From positions 1 through 35,319 of the forward strand of contig JAGWQH010000003.1 in NCBI GenBank assembly GCA_028870115.1: a stretch of DNA of 35,319 nt, given 5' to 3'. The translations under genes were made by a program, and so were the position numbers. A model generated the notes under the pieces. That model saw nothing but the letters and a program-made list of their open reading frames with translations, was not told where the DNA came from and made no database searches. Positions 1 through 7,045 of the stretch are shown here, piece after piece; the first letter of the stretch is position 1; each line of letters starts with the position of its first letter. The DNA comes from Candidatus Methylomirabilota bacterium (lineage in GTDB: Bacteria > Methylomirabilota > Methylomirabilia > Methylomirabilales > Methylomirabilaceae).

Positions 1-1113
1 GTGGGTCGGCGTAAAGGTGATCGCGGGGCTATTGGTTAAGTCATCGATCGTCACGCGCGCGTCAAGCCCCCCGATAAGATCGTGGCGCACCCCGATGGGG
101 AAGCGGTGCTGAAAGTCGAGATCGACCGTATCCCTCGTCTCGCGACTCAGGAACTCATCGCGAAAGGTCCGGTCGTAGTAAAACTGGAGGGTGGTTTCCC
201 TACGATCAGCCGTCCGATGCCTCCAGCGGGTGAGGAGATTGCCCCCCGCAGAGTCACCCTGGTTGTCGGAGGTGGCTGAGAAGGGGGGCAGGAGCGAGGG
301 AACCGTGAGTGTCTGGCCGAAATCGCCCTTGTAGAGATCGCCCTGAACCGTCACCGCATCGCGGGTGGAAGGCTCCCAGTCCATTCGAAAGCCGCCCCGG
401 TACGCCCTCCAGTCATCGTTCGCCCCAAGGCCGCTGGCGGTTACCAGGTTATCGCGATTCGCATACTTGAAGTAGCCCCGGTAGAAGAGATCGTCTCCCA
501 CCTTGCCACCGTAGCGCGTCCCCACGAACCCACGCTCCTCGTTCCCTCCGCCAGTCTCGATGTAGCCTCCTTGAGTCGCCCTGGCATGTTTGGTGATGAT
601 ATTGATGACGCCGTTGACCGCATTGGCGCCCCAGAGGGTCCCGCCAGGTCCGCGGATGACCTCGATCCGGTCGATATCCTCGAGGAGGGTGTCCTGCACG
701 TCCCAGAAGACCCCGGCGAACAGCGGCGTGTAGACGCTCCGTCCATCTATGAGGACCAGAAGTTTGTTCGCAAAGGCGTTGTTGAACCCGCGAGTGGAAA
801 TGGCCCATCGGTGAGCATTGATCTGCGCGACCTCAACGCCCGGCGCCAAGCGCAGCGCTTCCGGGATGCTCGTGACACCTGCTCGGCGGATATCCTCTCC
901 GGTAATGACAAAGACAGCCGCAGCACTCTCCCACAACCGCTCCTCCTTCTTGGAAGCTGACGTAATCTCGATGCTCATCAACTGCTCGAGCGTAAGCTCC
1001 GTCAGATCAGGTGGATGGTTTATGGCCTCGGCAGCAGGGTGGAACCATGTACCAATCAAGCCCCCCGCCAGCACCAGGATCCGAGCGGCTCTGGCCATCA
1101 CCACGCTCCCCAT
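1..1113 (-). CDS. TonB-dependent outer-membrane receptor, N-terminal part (gene continues past the left edge)
   Basis: This is the N-terminal 371 residues of a TonB-dependent receptor, an outer-membrane beta-barrel that takes up siderophores, cobalamin or other large ligands using TonB energy; the ligand cannot be told. A signal peptide is visible (MARAAR, hydrophobic ILVLAGGLIGTWF, then HPAAEA). The plug domain follows at about residues 40-170, with LTLEQLMSIEITSASKKEE, ITGEDIRRAGVTSIPEAL, RGFNNAFANKLLVLIDGRSV, IDRIEVIRGPGGTLWGANAV and NGVINIITK, all typical of the family. Barrel strands begin after that. I see no classical TonB box ahead of the plug. Three in-frame starts are possible: 1146 (GGGGA upstream), 1113, and 1098, the last preceded by GGGGAGCGTGGTG and giving the cleanest signal peptide. 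The 3' end is outside the window. The family call is certain; the substrate is unknown. Confidence 0.9.
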   Translation of the reverse strand, partial: MGSVVMARAARILVLAGGLIGTWFHPAAEAINHPPDLTELTLEQLMSIEITSASKKEERLWESAAAVFVITGEDIRRAGVTSIPEALRLAPGVEVAQINAHRWAISTRGFNNAFANKLLVLIDGRSVYTPLFAGVFWDVQDTLLEDIDRIEVIRGPGGTLWGANAVNGVINIITKHARATQGGYIETGGGNEERGFVGTRYGGKVGDDLFYRGYFKYANRDNLVTASGLGANDDWRAYRGGFRMDWEPSTRDAVTVQGDLYKGDFGQTLTVPSLLPPFSATSDNQGDSAGGNLLTRWRHRTADRRETTLQFYYDRTFRDEFLSRETRDTVDLDFQHRFPIGVRHDLIGGLDARVTIDDLTNSPAITFTPTH

Positions 1114-1330
1114 AAAACTCCGGACGCTGACTCGCTCCAACAGCATTCGGTTGTCCCCGATCACGCTTACACCCGACGGCCGCGTTAGCGCACAATTCTG
1201 AGATCGATCCCCATATACAGGACCGGCGTCCCTCAACCTCCCCAATCATCAGGTGCCCTATCCGATATAGTTCGCCGCAGATCTCGAAATTATCTTCTCG
1301 GAGTCGTCACGTTTAAGTCAAAGACGCGAA

Positions 1331-1360
1331 ATACTAGGGTATTCAAGCGCATTATGTCAA
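1331..1360 (-). promoter_or_regulatory. Sigma70-type promoter of the TonB-receptor gene
   Basis: On the minus strand TTGACA (1360-1355), an 18-base spacer and TAGTAT (1336-1331) form a near-consensus promoter. Transcription would start near 1324, leaving a 5' leader of about 210 bases before the receptor start codon. No known riboswitch consensus is recognisable in that leader. Confidence 0.55.
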
Positions 1361-1566
1361 ACCTTTTCTAACTCTCTTATACCATCGATAACACCGACGC
1401 AGTCTTTGGTGTTGCCCTCATAGCGGAATATGATTCAGGGTTTGATAGTATCGGCGCAGAATCGCAGGGAGGGATGAGTCTGAATAGTTTATCTGCAGAC
1501 AGTGTGGCTATCGCCAGGCGAGATACTCAAGTGGCATAGGTTCTCAACCGATGGCTGGCCGCAACG
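1361..1566. other. Intergenic region with no convincing gene
   Basis: The stretch between the receptor promoter and the 3' end of queF shows no protein-like frame of useful length. The only thing close to a gene is a 21-codon plus-strand frame at 1474-1539 preceded by GCAGGGAGGG, a good ribosome-binding site. Its peptide resembles nothing I know, and it may be chance. Confidence 0.3.
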
Positions 1567-1932
1567 TCACCGACGGTCGTGGGCCTGATGCGTAACGGTA
1601 ATAATCGTGTGGATGCCGCCGCGAACGTAAAAATCGGCGATCAGCTTCATGGAGCGGGGCTGGCAGGCCTTGACGAGGTCATCCATAATACGGTTCGTAA
1701 CGGCCTCGTGGAAGTGTCCCTCGTTCCGGAAAGACCAGAGGTAAAGCTTGAGCGACTTCAATTCAATGCATAACCGATCCGGGATATAGGTAAGCGTGAG
1801 AGTCGCAAAGTCGGGCTGACCGGTTCGGGGGCAAAGGCAGGTAAACTCTGGGCAGGTCAGATGGATTTCATAATCGCGCCCCGGTTCAGGATTGAGAAAT
1901 GTTTCGAGTTCTTTCGACGATTGGGTTCCCAC
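1567..1932 (-). CDS. queF: NADPH-dependent 7-cyano-7-deazaguanine (preQ0) reductase QueF
   Basis: QueF reduces preQ0 to preQ1 with two NADPH, the nitrile-reductase step of queuosine tRNA modification, in the cytoplasm. The 121-residue protein is the short, single-domain type. The active-site signature [15 protein letters not shown] is present; the nucleophilic Cys is C34 and the acid is D41, matching Cys55 and Asp62 of the Bacillus enzyme. The QueF motif with the NADPH/substrate helix follows as [20 protein letters not shown]. Translation starts at GTG 1932 behind AGGGAG with a 7-base spacing. A palindromic repeat (1952-2028) lies just upstream and touches the region of the ribosome-binding site. 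No other queuosine genes are in the window. Confidence 0.93.
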   Translation of the reverse strand: MGTQSSKELETFLNPEPGRDYEIHLTCPEFTCLCPRTGQPDFATLTLTYIPDRLCIELKSLKLYLWSFRNEGHFHEAVTNRIMDDLVKACQPRSMKLIADFYVRGGIHTIITVTHQAHDRR

Positions 1933-1951
1933 CGCTTTTCTCCCTCGTGGT

Positions 1952-2028
1952 CATTGCGAGCGACTGAAAGGAACACGGCAATCTCGTCTTAGGTAAGATT
2001 GCTTCGGTCACTGCGTTCCCTCGCAATG
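1952..2028. repeat. Imperfect palindromic intergenic repeat, copy 1
   Basis: The left arm starts CATTGCGAGCGACTG and ends GGCAATCT; the right arm starts AGATTGCTTCGG and ends CTCGCAATG. Folded back, the arms pair over most of about 33 bases. A shorter relative with the same GAGATTGCTTCG and CTCGCAATG segments sits at 9773-9818. This is the look of a dispersed palindromic (REP/MITE-like) element. Confidence 0.7.
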
Positions 2029-2128
2029 GCACTCATTCAATGCGCGTTTATTAGCATATGGACTCGCCGGCACCTCACAACTATAACATGCTGACCAACC
2101 ACGTGAGGGTGCTTACAGGGAGGCGCCC

Positions 2129-2410
2129 CTATTCAATCCGGAAGCGTTGGGGACGTAAGTGTTCGTTCTTACATCTCGGGCACCGAGAGGGATCGTTGAA
2201 TCTGGATCGACCCCTGAAGCGATAGCCACAATTGTCGCAGGTCGGTGAATGGATGAGCAGACGGGATGGTTGGACAACGGAGCGAGCGATATGCTCGAGG
2301 TCGTCGATAATGATCTTCCTGGATACGACAAAGTTCCTGGCCAGCTCGTCCAGCGTCCACTCGCCATCCCGGAGCATCGTCATGATCTCCTGCCGCCGCG
2401 TCAGTTCCAC
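2129..2410 (-). CDS. Small HTH transcriptional regulator with a C-terminal zinc ribbon
   Basis: A 93-residue protein with two parts. Residues 1-50 read as a winged-helix DNA-binding domain (ELTRRQEIMTMLRDGEWTLD, then ELARNFVVSRKIIIDDLEHI). Residues 58-80 form a rubredoxin-like zinc ribbon with C58-x2-C61 and C77-x2-C80. This layout matches the COG3357 class of predicted regulators, common in archaea and scattered in bacteria; their targets are mostly unknown. The start is GTG 2410, with GAGGG six bases upstream. It lies downstream of the tetR-like gene on the same strand and upstream of queF, and could be co-transcribed with either. The fold is clear; the function is only predicted. Confidence 0.8.
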   Translation of the reverse strand: MELTRRQEIMTMLRDGEWTLDELARNFVVSRKIIIDDLEHIARSVVQPSRLLIHSPTCDNCGYRFRGRSRFNDPSRCPRCKNEHLRPQRFRIE

Positions 2411-2423
2411 CTTTGGCCCTCGC

Positions 2424-2573
2424 TTAACGCTTCACCCTATGTCCCATTTCGACCTGTTCGACCACCCGCTTACCTTCATCCTCGTTGGCCTTAGCCTGGT
2501 GGACCACCGGCTGCCGAAAGAACCAGTGAGCGCCCAAACGACAGGTAAACGCCTCGTGGGAGCATGCGCCTTT
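2424..2573 (-). other. Open frame continuing in phase after the tetR stop codon
   Basis: After the TGA that ends the TetR protein, the same reading frame stays open for 49 sense codons to a TAA at 2426-2424. The translation is protein-like (for example LGAHWFFRQPVVHQAK, then ANEDEGKRVVEQVEMGHRVK). It has no ATG with a good ribosome-binding site near its beginning. It could be a decayed C-terminal extension, a small protein with a non-ATG start, or chance. Confidence 0.25.
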
Positions 2574-3176
2574 TCATCGCTCGATTCCCTTCAGAAAGAT
2601 CGATGCAAACAGCTCTACCACCTCTTCCGGAGAGGAGTGGGGAGGGCGTTTAATCCCGAACAGCTCATGGATCAACAGGTAATGCACGATCATCCCGATG
2701 AATCCCCGTGCCGCGACCAGCGCATTCATCGACCGGAACCGCTTTTCTTCGATCCGTTTACGAATATAGTTGCTCAGAAACTCATGCAGCTTTTTGACTC
2801 GCGATTCGAAGAAGATATCGGACAATTCGTGCTCTTCGAGGGCGCTGAACAGCAGGAGCCGCATGAGGCTCGGGTCGGCTACCGTCTGCTCGATCATCTT
2901 CAGGCCTATCGCTCGAAGGACCCCGGCGTCATCTTTCCTGTGCGCGGCCGTCGCTGCGCTCGCCAGCAACTCCTCGGTCGCGGATTTTGCTTCGATGATC
3001 GCGGAATACAACTCTTGCTTGGTGGCAAAGTGTCGGTAGATCATCGCCTCACTGATGCCGGCAGCCTCTGCGATCTCGCGCGTCCTGGTCCCCCTAAACC
3101 CTTTCCGCGAGAACAGATTTACCGCCGCCTCAACAATCTGCTGCCGGCGCTCTTCGGCGTTCAAACGCTCTTTCAT
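2574..3176 (-). CDS. TetR/AcrR-family transcriptional regulator
   Basis: A 200-residue dimeric repressor-type regulator. The N-terminal HTH is canonical: RRQQIVEAAVNLFSRKGFRG, TRTREIAEAAGISEAMIYRH, FATKQELYSAIIEAK, residues about 9-60. The rest is the variable helical ligand-binding domain (for example DPSLMRLLLFSALEEHELSD), so the effector cannot be read. I chose ATG 3176 because GAGGA lies six bases upstream; a longer frame to 3215 lacks support. Its own promoter carries a palindrome over the -10 box, so autorepression is likely. TetR regulators often control fatty-acid genes and this window is rich in them, but I did not find the same palindrome upstream of fadN, fadL or the carboxylase genes, so no target is assigned. 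Confidence 0.9.
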   Translation of the reverse strand: MKERLNAEERRQQIVEAAVNLFSRKGFRGTRTREIAEAAGISEAMIYRHFATKQELYSAIIEAKSATEELLASAATAAHRKDDAGVLRAIGLKMIEQTVADPSLMRLLLFSALEEHELSDIFFESRVKKLHEFLSNYIRKRIEEKRFRSMNALVAARGFIGMIVHYLLIHELFGIKRPPHSSPEEVVELFASIFLKGIER

Positions 3177-3228
3177 TGTGAGTCCTCGAACGGTTGACGC
3201 ACACATGGTGACCACAACATTTTCAATA

Positions 3229-3250
3229 AGTAAGCACTTACATACTTACT
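3229..3250. promoter_or_regulatory. Palindromic operator candidate upstream of the tetR-like gene
   Basis: AGTAAG (3229-3234) and CTTACT (3245-3250) are perfect inverted repeats separated by ten bases, with a second overlapping GTAAG-CA-CTTAC palindrome inside. The site covers the -10 box and transcription start of the minus-strand promoter, the usual position for TetR autorepression. Confidence 0.6.
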
Positions 3251-3270
3251 CGAACCAATAACAATGTCAA
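3242..3270 (-). promoter_or_regulatory. Promoter of the tetR-like gene
   Basis: On the minus strand TTGACA (3270-3265) is followed after 17 bases by AAGTAT (3247-3242). The start would fall near 3235, inside the palindrome, about 60 bases before the tetR start codon. Confidence 0.55.
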
Positions 3271-3391
3271 CTATTGTTCTCCGCAATCCAAGCTGAAGCG
3301 TGATGAGAGGCAAGCCGATTACTGCGCACACCACCGTTACGGAAGACGGCGCTACTTGACAGGCGGGCTGCTTCTATCTGGCGGCCGTTCC

Positions 3392-3649
3392 CTACTCCGT
3401 GACCTTGAAGACTTGATCGTGCGGGCGGACGCGCTCGGGGACCTTGACCCCGACCAACTGGCCCGGTTCGGCTCGCTGCAGGGCGTGGTGCTCGAGCTGG
3501 ATCGAGTCCACTCGTTGGGTTAATTCGGTGGTGTGGCCCTTAATGTGAATGGTGTCACCCACCACCAGATGACTCTCGGTGATCTCAATTGCGGCTACCC
3601 CCACCTTGGCAAAATACTCTTTCACGTAACCCACCTTGACCTCTGCCAT
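3392..3649 (-). CDS. Small translation-elongation-factor-like protein (EF-Tu domain 2-type beta barrel)
   Basis: An 85-residue protein that reads as a lone EF-Tu domain-2-like beta barrel: KVGYVKEYFAKVGVAAIEIT, LVVGDTIHIKGHTTELTQRV, then GQLVGVKVPERVRPHDQVFK. The pattern of a G-D-x-I-x-I-x-G turn followed by V-x-S-I-Q matches this domain in translational GTPases. There is no GTPase domain, so it cannot be an elongation factor itself. Such stand-alone proteins occur in several phyla, sometimes near U32 peptidase genes, and have no settled function. The start ATG 3649 has a strong GGAGGAGG site just upstream. Confidence 0.75.
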   Translation of the reverse strand: MAEVKVGYVKEYFAKVGVAAIEITESHLVVGDTIHIKGHTTELTQRVDSIQLEHHALQRAEPGQLVGVKVPERVRPHDQVFKVTE

Positions 3650-4003
3650 GGCTTTCCTCCTCCCACCATCACAATGCCCAAGATCTCCAAATCTTTCTTC
3701 TTAAAGTGATTTCATCATATCGCGGCCTCGAAAAGGAGTCAAATCACCCCAGGGCCCCTGATGGTAAACACCTGGGGCCGCGGATCGAGGAGGTGCTCTA
3801 CATCAATTCCAGCGGTACTTTCAGTCATGAGAATCGCAAGATAAAGATGTGACGATTACAAAAGTACCTACTGATTTGATAATTGTGATATTATTAAGGA
3901 GGTTGATGGGCTCGCGAAGTTGCTGAATCCCGAGCCCTGGAACGGGAGACACTGTCCATGCTCCACTGTCCCCTTGGACGGTGAGGAGGGGAACAACAGA
4001 TCT
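3650..4003. other. Divergent intergenic region between the EF-Tu-like gene and glgP
   Basis: About 350 bases with no convincing gene. An inverted repeat CCCCAGG/CCTGGGG at 3747-3777 has a 17-base loop and no following T-run, so it is not a clear terminator. A weak plus-strand promoter (ATTACA 3855-3860, 17 bases, GATAAT 3878-3883) could serve glgP. A perfect AAGGAGG at 3896-3902 lies only three bases before an ATG that opens a six-codon frame (3906-3926), about 100 bases before the likely glgP start. Confidence 0.4.
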
Positions 4004-5707
4004 ATGGAAGTTGAGAAACTCGCGCCGCGAACTATCGCATACTTCTCTATGGAGGTCGCACTCGAAAGCCCTCTGCCCACATACAGCGGAGGGCTTGGTG
4101 TATTGGCGGGTGATATGCTGCGCAGCGCTGCCGACCTGGGGCTATCCATGGTCGGTGTGACGCTGCTGTATCGAAAGGGCTACTTTTCTCAACGGCTCGA
4201 TGAAGAGGGACGCCAATACGAGGAGCCGGCAACGTGGCCTGTCGACCAATTCCTCCATCTCACGGATAGCACATGCCAGGTAGAGATCGAGGGACGGCAG
4301 GTCACTGTGCGCGCATGGCGGTACCTGATCACCGGGGCATCAGGCGCCGTCGTTCCTGTGTTGCTGCTGGATACCGATCTGCCCACCAACGATCCCTATG
4401 ATCGCACGCTGACCGACCACCTGTATGGCGGCGACCAGCGGTATCGCCTGTGTCAGGAGGTCATTCTCGGGGTGGGCGGCGTGCGCATGCTGCGAGCAAT
4501 GGGTTACACCCGGGTGTTCAGGTTCCATATGAACGAAGGCCATGCCGCCCTGCTGGCCCTGGAGTTGTTTGCCGAGGAGTTCAAGCAGATGCCGGAGCGG
4601 CGGCAGGACGCCATCGATCTGGTAAAGCACCTCTGCGTCTTCACCACTCACACACCGCTTCCCGCCGGCCACGATCAGTTTTCTCTTGCTCTGGCCCAAC
4701 GCGTCTTGAACGCGGACCAGTGGGAGGCAGTGCAAGCTCTCGGCTGTTGCAACGGCTCGCTCAACATGACATGCGTGGCACTCCGTTTGAGCGATTACGT
4801 GAACGGGGTAACCAAACGGCACAGTGAGGTGTCACGTACCTTGTTTCCCAACCTCGTCATCGGCTCCATCACCAACGGCGTCCATTCCGCGACCTGGACC
4901 GCCCCGGCATTTCGCGCCCTGTATGATCGGTATACCCCGGATTGGCGAGAGGACAGCTTCCTCCTGCGGTACGCGCTTGGCATTCCCCTCGACGCTATTC
5001 GGCAGGCCCATGACGAGGCGAAGCAGTTGCTGATCAAAGAGGTCAACAGATCGGTACACATAGCCTTTGATCATCATGCCTTCACCATCGGCTTCGCACG
5101 GAGGGCGACGTCCTACAAGCGCCCGGATCTGCTTTTTTACGATCGGGAGCGGCTCAGAAGCATTTCGGTCCAGCACGGCCCGTTGCAGGTGATCTTTTCC
5201 GGAAAAGCGCATCCCCAAGATGAAGAGGGAAAGGCGCTGATCCAAAAAATATTCCGCTGGGCGAAAGAGCTGGCGCCTGAAGTCAAGATCGCTTACCTGC
5301 CCAACTACAATATGGAACTGGGTCTGCTGCTCACCTCAGGCACGGATCTATGGCTCAATACACCGCAGCCGCCATATGAAGCATCCGGGACCAGCGGGAT
5401 GAAGGCGGCCCACAACGGGGTACCGAGCCTCAGCGTTCTCGACGGCTGGTGGTTAGAAGTGCCCGTGGAAGGCGTAACCGGCTGGGCCATCGGTTCCCGA
5501 GATTACGGAACGGTATTCGAGAGGCGGGATGACAAGGACGCAGAGGAACTCTACTGTAAGCTGGAGGATACGATCCTACCCATTTACCACGGCGACCCCA
5601 TCCGATGGGCGGAGTTGATGCGATTTACTATTGCGCTCAACGCCTCTTTCTTCAATACGGACAGGATGATCCACGAATACGTCACCCACGCCTACCGAGA
5701 TCAGTAG
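4004..5707 (+). CDS. glgP: Alpha-glucan (glycogen/maltodextrin) phosphorylase, short GT35 type
   Basis: The enzyme releases glucose 1-phosphate from alpha-1,4-glucans by phosphorolysis, in the cytoplasm. From ATG 4004 it has 567 residues and begins with the family's usual start (RTIAYFSMEVALESPLPTYS, GGLGVLAGDMLRSAADLGL). HMNEGHAALLALE lies in the middle. The pyridoxal-phosphate site YEASGTSGMKAAHNG lies near the C-terminus, with K467 as the expected Schiff-base lysine. It belongs to the shorter, archaeal/thermophile-like group of phosphorylases rather than the 800-residue E. coli type, and lacks the extra N-terminal domain some relatives carry. An open frame extends upstream to TTG 3920, but those 28 residues do not look conserved. 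The GAGGAGGGG at 3983-3991 is 12 bases from ATG 4004, a long spacing. No other glycogen genes are nearby. Confidence 0.92.
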   Translation: MEVEKLAPRTIAYFSMEVALESPLPTYSGGLGVLAGDMLRSAADLGLSMVGVTLLYRKGYFSQRLDEEGRQYEEPATWPVDQFLHLTDSTCQVEIEGRQVTVRAWRYLITGASGAVVPVLLLDTDLPTNDPYDRTLTDHLYGGDQRYRLCQEVILGVGGVRMLRAMGYTRVFRFHMNEGHAALLALELFAEEFKQMPERRQDAIDLVKHLCVFTTHTPLPAGHDQFSLALAQRVLNADQWEAVQALGCCNGSLNMTCVALRLSDYVNGVTKRHSEVSRTLFPNLVIGSITNGVHSATWTAPAFRALYDRYTPDWREDSFLLRYALGIPLDAIRQAHDEAKQLLIKEVNRSVHIAFDHHAFTIGFARRATSYKRPDLLFYDRERLRSISVQHGPLQVIFSGKAHPQDEEGKALIQKIFRWAKELAPEVKIAYLPNYNMELGLLLTSGTDLWLNTPQPPYEASGTSGMKAAHNGVPSLSVLDGWWLEVPVEGVTGWAIGSRDYGTVFERRDDKDAEELYCKLEDTILPIYHGDPIRWAELMRFTIALNASFFNTDRMIHEYVTHAYRDQ

Positions 5708-5735
5708 CCGGCAGACTGCCTGCCGCCGGTTCCGG

Positions 5736-5764
5736 TTGCTCACCACTCATGCATGCTCTATAAT
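5736..5764 (+). promoter_or_regulatory. Promoter candidate for the bioF/kbl-like gene
   Basis: TTGCTC (5736-5741), 17 bases and a perfect TATAAT (5759-5764). Transcription would start near 5771, downstream of the most upstream possible ATG (5753), which argues for a later start codon. The -35 box is weak. Confidence 0.4.
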
Positions 5765-5797
5765 GCCCAGACAATGATCTCCGCTGAAGAAACGAAG

Positions 5798-7006
5798 ATG
5801 CCGGCAACCCGTGACGTTCTACATCTGCGCAACAATATGATCCAGTCGCTTCAGCGGGAACTGGACGGCTTCAAGGCCGAGGGCCTTTACCGGTGGCTCA
5901 GACAGGTCGACGGTCTACAGGGCCCGCGAATTCGCGTGGACGGTAGAGAAGCGATCCTCTTCGCCGGCAACGACTACCTTGGCCTGGCCTGCCACCCGCG
6001 ATTGAAGAGCGCCGCCTGTCAGGCTACCATGCGGTACGGCTGCAGCGCCGCCGCCGCCCGTCTGATCTCGGGTAATCACGATCTCTATCCCCAACTGGAG
6101 GAACAGCTTGCCCGCTTCAAACAGGCCGAGGCGGCCCTCCTGTTCAGCACCGGGTATCAAGCCAACCTGAGCGTGATCTCCGCCCTGATGGACTCTCAGG
6201 ACGTGGTGTTCAGTGATGCGCTGAACCATGCGAGCGTCGTTGACGGCTGTCGGCTCTCGCGAGCTCAGGTCCGCATCTTCCCGCACAACGACCTCACCGC
6301 CCTGGAGGACCTCCTGAGGGAAGAGACCTCCGCCAGGCGACGGCTCATCGTGGTCGATGGCCTCTACAGCATGGATGGAGACGTCGCGCCATTAGGGGAG
6401 ATCATCGGACTGGCGGAACGCTACGACTGCGTAACGATGGTGGACGACTCCCATGGCATCGGCGTACTGGGTAAGACCGGACGCGGGACCGCCGAGGCGA
6501 CGGGCGTGCTGGGCCGGATCGACATCGAGACCGGAAGCCTCGCTAAAGCGCTGGGCGGCTTTGGCGCCTATGTGGTCGGAAACCGCACAGTCATCGACTA
6601 CCTGATCAACCGGGCCAGACCCTTCATCTTCACGTGCGCATTGCCTCCCGCGGTGCTGGCAACCGCACTCGAGGCGCTCACCATCGTGGAGCAAGAGCCT
6701 GAGCGGCGGCAGCGGTTATGGGACAACACCAGGCACATGCGGGCAGGACTGCGCGAGATCGGGTTTGAGGTCAACTCAAGCGGGACCCAGATCATCCCTC
6801 TGATCGTTGGAGAGCCTGAGCGCGCCATGCGCTTCTGTCAAGAGTTGCTGGACCGCGGCGTCTTTGCCCAAGGGATCCGCTATCCTGCCGTCCCGCGCGG
6901 AACCGAACGGATCCGACTCATCGTAACAGCCTCACACAGCAAGGCAGATCTGGATATCGCGCTAACCGCTCTAGGCGGGGCGGGGCGGGCCCTCGCGCTC
7001 ATTTAA
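5798..7006 (+). CDS. 8-amino-7-oxononanoate synthase / 2-amino-3-ketobutyrate CoA ligase family PLP enzyme
   Basis: An alpha-oxoamine synthase: a PLP enzyme condensing an amino acid with an acyl-CoA (BioF: alanine plus pimeloyl thioester in biotin synthesis; KBL: glycine plus acetyl-CoA). Family marks seen: LFAGNDYLGLACHPRLK, RLISGNHDLYPQLEEQLARF, the DDSHGIGVLGKTGRG motif, and the PLP-lysine segment GSLAKALGGFGAYVVG with K250. The C-terminal region ends at RIRLIVTASHSKADLD. From 5798 it has 402 residues. The frame is open to ATG 5753, but neither start has a clear ribosome-binding site and a promoter-like TATAAT lies between them. No biotin or threonine-degradation genes flank it, so I cannot choose between BioF and KBL. 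The biotin-dependent carboxylase genes elsewhere in the window make BioF attractive but prove nothing. Confidence 0.82.
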   Translation: MPATRDVLHLRNNMIQSLQRELDGFKAEGLYRWLRQVDGLQGPRIRVDGREAILFAGNDYLGLACHPRLKSAACQATMRYGCSAAAARLISGNHDLYPQLEEQLARFKQAEAALLFSTGYQANLSVISALMDSQDVVFSDALNHASVVDGCRLSRAQVRIFPHNDLTALEDLLREETSARRRLIVVDGLYSMDGDVAPLGEIIGLAERYDCVTMVDDSHGIGVLGKTGRGTAEATGVLGRIDIETGSLAKALGGFGAYVVGNRTVIDYLINRARPFIFTCALPPAVLATALEALTIVEQEPERRQRLWDNTRHMRAGLREIGFEVNSSGTQIIPLIVGEPERAMRFCQELLDRGVFAQGIRYPAVPRGTERIRLIVTASHSKADLDIALTALGGAGRALALI

Positions 7007-7045
7007 TTCACTCACGACCTTGACCCGGTAAAAAGGAGGGGCGTC

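Noticed and set aside
1098-1330. Cobalamin or other riboswitch in the TonB-receptor leader
   Set aside because: The leader is long enough, but I see no B12-box-like or other known riboswitch consensus in it.
1933-2128. preQ1 riboswitch before queF
   Set aside because: The upstream region is occupied by the palindromic repeat, and no preQ1 pseudoknot pattern (C-rich loop with an A-rich tail over the ribosome-binding site) is visible.
2232-3197. A 321-codon plus-strand open frame over the tetR region
   Set aside because: It runs antisense through the HTH/zinc-ribbon and TetR genes, shows no domain and lacks a ribosome-binding site. The minus-strand proteins are clear.
3747-3777. Rho-independent terminator between the EF-Tu-like gene and glgP
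   Set aside because: The inverted repeat has a 17-base loop, no T-run, and is not at the 3' end of either neighbouring gene.
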